A stretch of 64,000 nucleotides of DNA from SXMI01 sp964391365 (GTDB taxonomy: Bacteria > Actinomycetota > Acidimicrobiia > Acidimicrobiales > Microtrichaceae): positions 23,608-87,607 of the forward strand of contig CAYMKW010000002.1 in NCBI GenBank assembly GCA_964391365.1, read 5' to 3'. The notes below the pieces were generated by a model, which did not search any database, was not told the origin of the DNA, and saw only the letters and a list, made by a program, of their open reading frames with translations. Below are positions 57,316 through 64,000 of the stretch, piece after piece. A program made the translations under genes and the position numbers. Numbering within the stretch: the first letter of the stretch is position 1; the number at the start of each line of letters is the position of its first letter.

Positions 57316-58592
57316 CGACGAACGAGGAGCTCTACGAACGCGGACTCCGGGTCATCCCCGGTGGGGTGAACTCGCCCGTCCGGGCGTTCCGTTCGGTCGG
57401 CGGCGTGCCGTACTTCGTCGATCGGGCCGAGGGCGCCCATGTGTGGGACGTCGAGGGGCGCCGGTTCGTGGACCTCGTCCAGAGCTACGGCGCCTCGATC
57501 CTGGGCCACGCCGCCCCTCCGGTCGTCGCTGCGGTGCAGGACGCCGTGACCCGTGGATCGACCTACGGTGCGCCGACCCGGGGCGAGGTGCTGCTCGCCG
57601 AGACCATGTGCGACCGCGTCCCGGGTCTGGAGCAGGTCCGACTGGTGAGCTCCGGCACCGAGGCGGCCATGTCGGCGGTCCGCCTGGCCCGGGGGGCCAC
57701 CGGTCGTCGGGGGGTGGTGAAGTTCGCCGGGAACTACCACGGCCACTCCGATGCCCTGCTCGCCGCCGCCGGCTCGGGTGTGGCCGAGGGTGTGCTCGGC
57801 ACCTCGTCGGAACCCGATTCCGCAGGTGTCACGCCCGGCGCCGTCGCCGACACGATCGTCGTTCCCTACAACGTCGTGCCCCGGCTGGACGACGAGGTGG
57901 CCGTCGTCTGCGTGGAGCCGGTCGCCGCCAACATGGGCCTGGTTCCTCCGGTGCCGGGGTTCCTCGAGGGGCTCCGCGCCGAGTGCGACCGCGTCGGTGC
58001 GCTGCTCCTGTTCGACGAGGTGATCACCGGGTTCCGGGTGGGCCGGGCCGGGGCGAGTGAGCGGCTCGGCGTCCGGCCCGACGTCTGGTGCTTCGGCAAG
58101 GTCATCGGCGGTGGCCTGCCGATGGGCGCCTTCGGCGGGTCGGCCGAGATCATGTCGTCGATCGCCCCGCTCGGGCCCGTGTACCAGGCGGGCACGCTGT
58201 CGGGGAACCCGGTGGCGACCGCCGCCGGTTCGACCGTCCTGTCGCTCCTCGACGAACCGGCCTACGGGCGGCTCGAGTCGACCGCAGCGGCGCTGGCGAC
58301 CGGGCTGCAGCTCGCGTTCGACGCCGCCGGGGTCCCCGCCGTGGTGCCACGGTTCGGCCCGCTCGTCGGGTTGTTCTTCGGAACGGACCGCCCGGTGGAC
58401 TTCGACGGTGCCTCCCGGTCGGTCGCCGCGGGCCGGTACCCCGAGTTCTTCCACGGGATGCTCGATCGGGGGGTGGCGCTCGCTCCGGGTCCCTACGAGG
58501 TGATGTTCCCGTCGCTGGCCCACTCCGCCGAGGACCTCGAGGTCGTCATCGGCGCGGCCCACGAGGTCGCCGCCGTCATGGCCGCCGGCTGA
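57312..58592 (+). CDS. hemL: Glutamate-1-semialdehyde 2,1-aminomutase
   Basis: The 426-residue PLP enzyme converts glutamate-1-semialdehyde to 5-aminolevulinate. The start IPGGVNSPVRAFRSVGG, the PLP region LVSSGTEAAMSAVRLARG, FAGNYHGHSDALL, LFDEVITGFRVG and CFGKVIGGGLPMGAFGG with the PLP Lys K263 are characteristic. The stop-start overlap with hemB is four bases. With hemA it completes the C5 route to 5-aminolevulinate in this cluster. Confidence 0.96.
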   Translation: MTTNEELYERGLRVIPGGVNSPVRAFRSVGGVPYFVDRAEGAHVWDVEGRRFVDLVQSYGASILGHAAPPVVAAVQDAVTRGSTYGAPTRGEVLLAETMCDRVPGLEQVRLVSSGTEAAMSAVRLARGATGRRGVVKFAGNYHGHSDALLAAAGSGVAEGVLGTSSEPDSAGVTPGAVADTIVVPYNVVPRLDDEVAVVCVEPVAANMGLVPPVPGFLEGLRAECDRVGALLLFDEVITGFRVGRAGASERLGVRPDVWCFGKVIGGGLPMGAFGGSAEIMSSIAPLGPVYQAGTLSGNPVATAAGSTVLSLLDEPAYGRLESTAAALATGLQLAFDAAGVPAVVPRFGPLVGLFFGTDRPVDFDGASRSVAAGRYPEFFHGMLDRGVALAPGPYEVMFPSLAHSAEDLEVVIGAAHEVAAVMAAG

Positions 58593-58640
58593 GGCTCGGG
58601 GCGAGGGACGTCGGGCCACGCGCGTCCCTAGGCTGGGAGC

Positions 58641-59621
58641 GTGACGTCACGCCCCGGCGCAGCCCAGCACGCCACCGCTTCCGGACCGCCGTCGGCGGGG
58701 GAGTCCGGCCGGTCGGCCGACCCGGGTTCCGGGCGTGCGGACGGCCGAACCTCGCAGCACGACCCGAACCGGTCGGAGCGCATCGGCCGGGACGCGGCCG
58801 AGCGTGTCATCCGACGTGCGGTCTCGCTCTCCGAGTCCGCGACCGACGACGACGCACTCAGCGTGGCGGCGCTGCTCGCCGCCGCCGACGACCTGGGGAT
58901 GGACCGCGCCGAGGTCGAGCGGGCGCTCGCCGAGGAACGCGTCGGCCTGCTGGCCGACGTGCCGCGGGTCGGCGACCGGTGGCTCGGACCGGACCGGGTG
59001 GTCGTGGCCCGTGTGGTCGAGGGGTCGCCCGACGAGGCCCTGGAGCGGCTCGACGCGTGGATGCGCCTGGGTCGGGTCCTCCGGCGCGTCCGACGCGAGT
59101 CGGACCGGGCCGTCTACGCACGGCGCAGCGATCCGGCGGCGATCGCCCAGCGGACGGTGCGGACCGTCCGGGGCGGCGAGCGCCTCGCCCGCGTCCGTCG
59201 GCTCGTCGCCTCGGTGGTGGCCGTCGGTGACGGACGCTCCCTCGTGGTGCTGAGCGTCGACACCTCGGCGAGCCGACTGACCGCGGCCGCCGGAGCCACG
59301 ACCGTGGCGGCCACGGGCGTCGTCACGGCCGGCGTCGCTGCGGTCGAGTGGGTTCCGTGGGCCTGGGTGGGCGTTCCGGTCGCCCTGGCGGGCGGGGCCG
59401 GCGTGGCGGCGGCGCGACGGGCCTACCTGGCGGACGTCGACGAGGACCTCGAAGCGGTGCTCGACGACCTGGCGGCCGGCCGACGGCCCGTCACGTTGGC
59501 CGACTCCGTCACCGCCCGCTTCGTCGGTGTCACCGACCGCGGGGTGGCGGCGTTCAGGCTGCGGCGTCCTGGACCGCGTCGACCTGGACCAGGGTCGCCA
59601 CCAGGAGGCAGCCCAACGTGA
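58641..59621 (+). CDS. Hypothetical protein with two C-terminal membrane helices
   Basis: The 326-residue protein has a disordered Ser/Gly/Asp-rich head (1-45), an Arg-rich helical middle (RIGRDAAERVIRRAVSL, AALLAAADDLGMDRAEVERAL), then two hydrophobic segments (about 205-260) and a basic Pro-rich tail. The middle looks like a small helical domain followed by a beta-rich segment. No family is recognised. GTG 58641 is seven bases after TAGGCT. Its 3' end overlaps the convergent AI-2E permease gene by 68 bases, so the tail may be poorly constrained. Confidence 0.65.
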   Translation: MTSRPGAAQHATASGPPSAGESGRSADPGSGRADGRTSQHDPNRSERIGRDAAERVIRRAVSLSESATDDDALSVAALLAAADDLGMDRAEVERALAEERVGLLADVPRVGDRWLGPDRVVVARVVEGSPDEALERLDAWMRLGRVLRRVRRESDRAVYARRSDPAAIAQRTVRTVRGGERLARVRRLVASVVAVGDGRSLVVLSVDTSASRLTAAAGATTVAATGVVTAGVAAVEWVPWAWVGVPVALAGGAGVAAARRAYLADVDEDLEAVLDDLAAGRRPVTLADSVTARFVGVTDRGVAAFRLRRPGPRRPGPGSPPGGSPT

Positions 59622-60549
59622 GGCCCACGAACACCCCGACCACGCCGTAGAGGCCGGCGCCGAGCAGGATGGACACGAGCGTGACCAGCAGGCCGACTCG
59701 TACGGACCGGGCATCGATCCTCGGTTGGACGACCACCACGTCGATCGCCTGCAGCGCCAGGGCCAGCGCGACGATCGCCACCGGGGCGGCCGAACCGTCG
59801 ACCGCGGCGAGCAGCGCCACGGGGAGGAACCCGGCGGCGATCCCGAGCCGTGGCGCATAGGCCAGCAGGGCGGCGACCACACCCAGGAGCGCGGGCATGT
59901 CCAGGCCGAGCGCGAGTGCGGTGACGGTGACGATCGTGCCGACGGTGAGGGCCCGCAGCGAGGTGTAGCCCAGGTACCGGAGGGTGTTGCGGTAGGCGTC
60001 GGGCAGGACGCGACGGGCGATCGGTCCGCTCCTCGGGCCGAGCAGCCCGATCCCTCCGTCGACCATCGCCGGCCCGGCGAAGACCAGCATGACCGCCAGG
60101 ACCCACACGATGAACGCCGACGACAGGCGGCCGCCGACGGCCGTGGCCAGACCGGGCAGGTCCGAGCCGCTCAGGTCGAAGGCCCGGGCGATCTGGGCCG
60201 AGGTGGTGCCCACCTGATCGGAGAACCGGATGTCCCGGAGGAGCCCCCCGAACGCGCCGCGGGTCTCGAGGTCGGCGGCGGCGCGCGGTGCCTGTTCGGC
60301 GAAGCGGCTCGTCTCGCTGCGGAGCTCGCCGAACCCGAGCGCGCCGAGGGCCGCCAGGACGAGCAGGGCCACACCGGTCAGTGCCAGGACCGCCAGCCAC
60401 TGAGGGATCCGACGTCCGAGGCGCACCACGGCCGGTCGGGCGAGCGCGGCGATCACCGCAGCCTCGAGGAACGAGACCAGCGGGTGCACGGCACGCAGCG
60501 CCAACGTCCCGAGCAACACGGCACCGGCCAGGATCAGCACCGCTCGCAC
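59554..60549 (-). CDS. AI-2E/PerM family transporter (first of two)
   Basis: This membrane protein has 331 residues from GTG 60549 and about eight helices. Segments LLGVVAALLAYAPRLGIAAG and VVVVQPRIDARSVRVGLLVTLVSILLGAGLYGVVGVFVGL are the conserved C-terminal part of the family. Members export small molecules or act as Na+/H+ antiporters; no substrate can be named. The frame stays open upstream to 60648 with coding-like sequence (AEFDLVRVRLSPGSIV) but no ATG, GTG or TTG, so the true start may be a CTG or lost. It is divergent from a second family member. Confidence 0.78.
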   Translation of the reverse strand: MRAVLILAGAVLLGTLALRAVHPLVSFLEAAVIAALARPAVVRLGRRIPQWLAVLALTGVALLVLAALGALGFGELRSETSRFAEQAPRAAADLETRGAFGGLLRDIRFSDQVGTTSAQIARAFDLSGSDLPGLATAVGGRLSSAFIVWVLAVMLVFAGPAMVDGGIGLLGPRSGPIARRVLPDAYRNTLRYLGYTSLRALTVGTIVTVTALALGLDMPALLGVVAALLAYAPRLGIAAGFLPVALLAAVDGSAAPVAIVALALALQAIDVVVVQPRIDARSVRVGLLVTLVSILLGAGLYGVVGVFVGLTLGCLLVATLVQVDAVQDAAA

Positions 60550-60639
60550 GATGGAGCCCGGGCTGAGTCGGACCCGGACCAGATCGAACTCGGCTGGCCC
60601 TCCCGTGGGAGCGGCGGCATCACGCAGGTCGTCGATCGG

Positions 60640-60655
60640 CCGAGCCTAGGCTCGG
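60640..60655. promoter_or_regulatory. 16-bp perfect palindrome at the start of an AI-2E permease gene
   Basis: CCGAGCCTAGGCTCGG is fully self-complementary and contains TAGGCT (60647-60652), the -10 element seven bases from GTG 60659. The palindrome makes the same hexamer available on both strands, so it could serve as an operator or as a bidirectional -10 for the two divergent permease genes. Confidence 0.5.
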
Positions 60656-60658
60656 TCC

Positions 60659-61816
60659 GTGGCGGACGAGCGGGATCCGGGTGCACCCGGGGAGCCGCCG
60701 GCCCGGACCGTGACGGTCGACCTGGACTGGCGCACCGTCGTCTGGGCGGTCGCCGCCGTCGTGGCGGTCGGATTCGTGGCGACGGTCGTCGTGATCGCCT
60801 CGACCGAGGTCCTCCTGATCGTCGTGGCCGTGTTCGTGGCGCTGGCGCTCGATCCCGTCGTGTGCGCGTTGCAGCGGTGGCGGCCCGCCGGCCGTCGGAT
60901 CGGGCGGGGGACCGCCGTGTCCGCCGTCGGTCTGGTGCTGGTCCTCGGGATCGCAGCGTTCGGTGCGCTCGCCGGCCCCCAGCTGGTCCGCGAGACCAGG
61001 TCGCTCGGCACGGACCTGCCCGACACGGCGCGATCGCTGACGGACCTGCCGCTGGTCGGTGGGTGGTTCCGTGAGGTCGACGCGCCGGGACGGGTGAGCG
61101 AGTTCCTCGCCTCCATTCCCGAGAAGCTCCGGTCGACCGACGCCGACCTCACCCGGTTCGCCAAGGACATCGGTGTCGGTGTCGGCGTGACGCTGCTGAC
61201 CCTCGTGCTCGTCCTGGCGGTCCTCTACGACGGTCCGCGGCTGGTGTCGCAGGTTCGGCGTACCGCGCCGCCCGAGGGTCGGCCCCGTCTCGACGTCGTG
61301 GGCCGACTCGTCTACGAGGTCGTCGCCCGGTACTTCGCGGGCAGTCTGCTCATCGCGCTCATCAACGGTGTGTGGGTGACCTCGTTCGCCCTCGTGGCCG
61401 GTGTCCCGCTCAGTCCGGTGCTCGGTGTCTGGGCCGCGGTCACGTCCCTGATCCCGCAGATCGGAGGGCTGCTCGGCTTCGCACTCGTCGGGCTGGTCGG
61501 CCTGACCGCCGGGATCGTCCCGGGACTCGTCATGATCGTCTCGTTCCTCGTGATCATGCTCGCCACCAACCACCTGCTGCAGCCGACGATCGTCGGCCGG
61601 GCGGTGAGCCTGTCGGCGCCCGTCACGATGCTGGCGACGATCGTGGGGCTCACCGTGGCCAGCATTCCGGGCGCCCTCTTCGCGGTTCCGACCACGGGTG
61701 CCGTCAAGGCGATCGTCCAGCACTTCCGTGGGATCGACCCGCAGCCCCGTCCGGAGCACCGTGGCGTGGTCGACCGGCTCCGCCGACGATGGAGGAACCG
61801 CCACCCGGCGGAGTGA
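60659..61816 (+). CDS. AI-2E/PerM family transporter (second of two)
   Basis: The 385-residue membrane protein has a hydrophilic start, a first pair of helices (TVVWAVAAVVAVGFVATVVV), a long loop with amphipathic helices, and the conserved C-terminal part (LIALINGVWVTSFALVAGVP, AVTSLIPQIGGLLGFALVGL, LVIMLATNHLLQPTIVGRAV). This is the AI-2E/PerM pattern, less divergent than the neighbour at 59554-60549. The substrate is unknown. GTG 60659 lies seven bases after TAGGCT inside a palindrome. Confidence 0.85.
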   Translation: MADERDPGAPGEPPARTVTVDLDWRTVVWAVAAVVAVGFVATVVVIASTEVLLIVVAVFVALALDPVVCALQRWRPAGRRIGRGTAVSAVGLVLVLGIAAFGALAGPQLVRETRSLGTDLPDTARSLTDLPLVGGWFREVDAPGRVSEFLASIPEKLRSTDADLTRFAKDIGVGVGVTLLTLVLVLAVLYDGPRLVSQVRRTAPPEGRPRLDVVGRLVYEVVARYFAGSLLIALINGVWVTSFALVAGVPLSPVLGVWAAVTSLIPQIGGLLGFALVGLVGLTAGIVPGLVMIVSFLVIMLATNHLLQPTIVGRAVSLSAPVTMLATIVGLTVASIPGALFAVPTTGAVKAIVQHFRGIDPQPRPEHRGVVDRLRRRWRNRHPAE

Positions 61817-61822
61817 GGTGAC

Positions 61823-62341
61823 TCAGATCGCCTGGAGGGTGATGCGGACGCGGAGCCGGTCACCCTCGGGCGTGACCTCGACGGCCCGGTTGGTGGCATC
61901 CCTGATGTCGGCCACCCCGCTGATCGGCGTTCCCGGGTTGAGCTTCCACAGCGGCGACGAGTGGAGGATCACTCGGTTTCCCTCGGTGACCGGCGGCAGG
62001 CCGGACGACGAGATGAAGGCGGCGAGCTGTTCGGGTGTGATCGTGAAGGTGACGTCGAGTTGTCGGTCGCCGTCGAGTCGGGCGCTCAGGTAGTCAGCGG
62101 CGCCCTCCGGGACATCGATCCCGCTGAGCGACTCGATGCCGGTGATCGAGAGGTCACCGAGCGGCAGCGTCGAGGTGGGCCGGCTCGGCAGCGTGGTGTC
62201 CGCCGAGTCGTCTCCGCCACCCGTGATGACGAGGCAGCCGCCGACGACGAGGCCGAGCAGCAGGAGGGCCAGGACGAGCAGGCGCCCGAGCGGCGGGAAG
62301 GCCGGAGCCGCCCGAGGTGGTTGCTCCTCGTCCCCGGTCAC
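61823..62341 (-). CDS. Hypothetical membrane-anchored protein
   Basis: The 172-residue protein has a short N-terminal part, one helix with a possible lipobox (GLVVGGCLV) and an extracytoplasmic domain that starts after a Thr/Ser linker. The domain reads LDVTFTITPEQLAAFISSSG, HSSPLWKLNPGTPISGVADI and GDRLRVRITLQA, a beta-rich pattern without known family. The GTG overlaps the stop of the cytochrome c gene, so it may be an accessory protein of that cytochrome. It ends six bases from the convergent AI-2E gene. Confidence 0.7.
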   Translation of the reverse strand: MTGDEEQPPRAAPAFPPLGRLLVLALLLLGLVVGGCLVITGGGDDSADTTLPSRPTSTLPLGDLSITGIESLSGIDVPEGAADYLSARLDGDRQLDVTFTITPEQLAAFISSSGLPPVTEGNRVILHSSPLWKLNPGTPISGVADIRDATNRAVEVTPEGDRLRVRITLQAI

Positions 62342-63090
62342 ACCGGGGGCTCGGCCGTCCACTCCTCCAACACCTTCTCGTACTCCGCCGCCTGGTCGGG
62401 CAGGAACTCCTCCATCGTGGCGGCGAAGTCCTTGGACCAGACCTCGGCGTCGAACTCCTCGTTGTTGAGGATCCGCTCGTGGAGGCTGACGGCCATGATC
62501 TCCTCGGGGTCGAGCGATGTCGACCAGCCGGGCATGCCGCCCTTGACGGGCAGGCCGTTCTCCATGGTCGTCTGGCCGGCGGCCTTCCAGCCGTCCGAAC
62601 CCAGCGCGATCCACGCCACCTGCTTGGCGGGGGTCGGCCACACCTTCGTGACCGACGTGTCACCGATGAGGGCCGGGATGTTGCCGTTGCCCCCGCCACC
62701 GGCGCCGTGGCACCCGGCGCAGCCCTTGTTGGCGTACACCTCGTCGCCGAGCGTCACCGGTGAGTCCTTGGGCGTCGGCGGGTCGAGCGTGAGTGCGTAG
62801 AGCACGGCCCAGAACGGGAGCATCGCCAGGACGGGCACCGCCCAGAACGGGATCTTCTTGCGCTTGTTCGCCGCCTCCACCCACGGGGGTGTGGGCTCGA
62901 TCGCCGCCGGCGCGGCGGCAGCCGCCACGGCGGGCGCCGCCGCAGCGGGGGCGGCGTCCTGCTTGGCGGGTGCCTCGGACGCCGCCGGTTCCACCGCAGC
63001 CGGGGCGGCGGCCTCGTCGCCACCTCCGCCCGACAACGCCGCTCGGCGCGCTCGGCTCCGGGCCAGCAGGTGCTCGGGAACTTCAGTCAA
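62338..63090 (-). CDS. Membrane-anchored monoheme cytochrome c protein
   Basis: The 250-residue protein has an Ala/Pro-rich cytoplasmic head (to about 75), one helix (PFWAVPVLAMLPFWAVLYAL) and an exported domain with one heme site, NKGCAGCHGAGG (CxxCH), and a candidate axial Met in NGLPVKGGMPGWS. The start is TTG 63090, supported by GGAGG six bases upstream; no ATG or GTG lies nearby. It diverges from the ferredoxin operon across 285 bp and is likely an electron carrier of a quinol-oxidising complex. The partner proteins are not all in the window. Confidence 0.85.
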   Translation of the reverse strand: MTEVPEHLLARSRARRAALSGGGGDEAAAPAAVEPAASEAPAKQDAAPAAAAPAVAAAAAPAAIEPTPPWVEAANKRKKIPFWAVPVLAMLPFWAVLYALTLDPPTPKDSPVTLGDEVYANKGCAGCHGAGGGGNGNIPALIGDTSVTKVWPTPAKQVAWIALGSDGWKAAGQTTMENGLPVKGGMPGWSTSLDPEEIMAVSLHERILNNEEFDAEVWSKDFAATMEEFLPDQAAEYEKVLEEWTAEPPV

Positions 63091-63316
63091 CGCGGCCTCC
63101 GCAGCGGATCGGGGACGTCGGGAACAGCGCCGTCACTCTACGCCGACGCGGACACCCGCGACCAAGCTCTGCGGGCCGCAGCGCCCGTCACCGGTCGGCG
63201 ACCTCCGGAGTGGGCTCGGGAGTGTGGCGTGCCGGTGTCGTCCATCGCTGCGTTCGCGGGGGCGGGAATGTGCCAGCCTGCTGACGAGGTGGTAGACCCT
63301 TCCGCATCCACCCGCG

Positions 63317-63362
63317 TTCCCAGTGAGCGTCTGGTCGGAGTATCTTGTGAGAAGTTTCACGA
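63317..63362 (+). promoter_or_regulatory. Promoter with near-consensus Rex operator
   Basis: TTCCCA (63317-63322) and TATCTT (63341-63346) are 18 bases apart. TTGTGA-GAAGTT-TCACGA (63345-63362) matches the Rex site TTGTGA-N6-TCACAA at eleven of twelve defined positions and begins at the end of the -10 element, where a bound repressor would block transcription. Rex is encoded at 50580-51269. Confidence 0.7.
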
Positions 63363-63375
63363 GCGGAGGCACAGA

Positions 63376-63810
63376 GTGGTTGCGTTCCTGGTATCGCTGC
63401 TGTTGACGGTGGTGATGGTCGCTCCGATCTTCCCGTACGCGAAGCGTCGCCCGGTCGGCACGCCGCTCACCTGGGGTGAGGCCATCCTCGGCGGGACCTA
63501 CATCTTCTTCGTGCTGTTCTGGATCTACGGCGTCGTCCCGCACCACTGGCTGACCTGGGCGGACTCGGAGCTCAACTGGCGTCCCGACACCATCTGGCTG
63601 GGGCCGGGCGGATCGTTGCTCGAGATCTTCCCGATCCAGGTGTCGGCACAGGTGTTCCGGGACATCCTCGCCACGCTGATCTACGTCGTGTTCCTGGGCG
63701 GTCAGATGTGGATGTGGTCCTGGTGGCAGAAGCGCGGTGAGCGTGCCGATCAGCAGGCGGCCCTCGAGCCGACCTCGACCTACGGCCGACCCCTCATGAA
63801 GCGGGCCTGA
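63376..63810 (+). CDS. Membrane protein of the ferredoxin/quinol respiratory operon
   Basis: The 144-residue protein has three helices (residues 3-20, about 33-52 and about 92-112) and conserved-looking aromatic and His residues (VVPHHWLTWADSELNWRP, YVVFLGGQMWMWSWW). It is followed 11 bases later by a ferredoxin gene. I recall similar arrangements beside cytochrome b genes in actinobacteria, so a small subunit of a menaquinol-cytochrome c oxidoreductase is likely, but this is inference. GTG 63376 has GGAGG a few bases upstream, and the Rex operator lies just before it. Confidence 0.7.
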   Translation: MVAFLVSLLLTVVMVAPIFPYAKRRPVGTPLTWGEAILGGTYIFFVLFWIYGVVPHHWLTWADSELNWRPDTIWLGPGGSLLEIFPIQVSAQVFRDILATLIYVVFLGGQMWMWSWWQKRGERADQQAALEPTSTYGRPLMKRA

Positions 63811-63821
63811 GGAGCAGATCG

Positions 63822-64000
63822 ATGGCCACCACCGACGCCAATCCGCCGATGCCCGAGTTCGTGGACGACTACGTGCTCCAGGAGGTCGACGCCGACTACC
63901 TGGCCAAGGCCGTCAAGCCCAAGCAGTTCATCCACATCGACCAGTCCGAGTGCATCATGTGCGAGGGCTGCGTCGACATCTGCCCGTGGAAGTGCATCCA
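63822..64000 (+). CDS. 4Fe-4S ferredoxin-type protein (3' truncated by window end)
   Basis: ATG 63822 with a GGAG Shine-Dalgarno opens MATTDANPPMPEFVDDYV and continues to an iron-sulfur motif CIMCEGCVDICPWKCI, the CxxCxxCxxxCP pattern of a [4Fe-4S] cluster. The window ends there, so the number of clusters is unknown. It probably passes electrons in the respiratory complex started by the membrane protein upstream, under possible Rex control. Confidence 0.85.
   Translation, partial: MATTDANPPMPEFVDDYVLQEVDADYLAKAVKPKQFIHIDQSECIMCEGCVDICPWKCI

Overview
The window is very GC-rich, GTG starts are common, and the genes include a WhiB-family regulator, the mycothiol glycosyltransferase MshA, a RsiG-like protein, a DUF3039 protein and a caa3-type oxidase locus. 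Together these point to an actinomycete (Actinomycetota). Class Acidimicrobiia is my best guess, but that is inference, because there is no 16S rRNA here. Three runs of N (11263-11272, 20137-20236, 48731-48830) show that this is a draft or metagenome scaffold. I saw no CRISPR array, transposase, integrase or prophage.

Layout. (1) 2-7170: aerobic terminal oxidase locus. It holds a truncated subunit-I paralogue and a subunit-III paralogue that both lack the usual ligand residues, a membrane protein, then a complete caa3 set (ctaC with a fused cytochrome c domain, ctaD, ctaE, subunit IV). (2) 7203-16906: mostly housekeeping genes: an ABC-2 exporter, a HAD phosphatase, serS, a methyltransferase, paired fluoride channels, pdxH, an LCIB-type carbonic anhydrase, a CcdA/TlpA-like thiol-redox pair, a WhiB regulator and oligoribonuclease. 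(3) 16951-28561: a zinc/manganese ABC importer, dut, a site-2 protease, a phosphoesterase, a LAxTG cell-wall protein, a nitroreductase, a glycosyltransferase and several lipoproteins. (4) 28600-38367: an accessory catabolic island. Six minus-strand genes (amidohydrolase, SDR, ThuA-like, P450, amidohydrolase, SDR) diverge from a Rieske oxygenase, carotenoid oxygenase and lipoprotein operon around a palindromic operator. The island is bounded on the left by a 60-bp perfect palindrome and on the right by tRNA-Lys with a partial tandem duplication. (5) 38604-50505: an M23 peptidase, a thiolase-like protein, a MoaD-like carrier, a CdsA-like protein, a RsiG-like c-di-GMP effector, an XRE regulator, mshA, proC, a SAM hydrolase family protein and an acyl-CoA ligase. 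(6) 50580-58592: rex followed by a tetrapyrrole operon (precorrin-2 dehydrogenase-like, hemA, hemC, cobA-hemD fusion, HAD, hemB, hemL). (7) 58641-64000: two AI-2E family permeases, a cytochrome c protein, and the start of a membrane protein and ferredoxin respiratory operon whose promoter overlaps a near-consensus Rex operator.

How it fits together: heme synthesis, the oxidase, the cytochrome c protein and the ferredoxin operon are all parts of respiration, and Rex (NADH/NAD+ sensing) plausibly links them. Many starts in the window sit exactly seven bases downstream of a TANNNT -10 hexamer. This suggests that leaderless transcription is a main mode of initiation here, and it supports many of the start codons chosen below.
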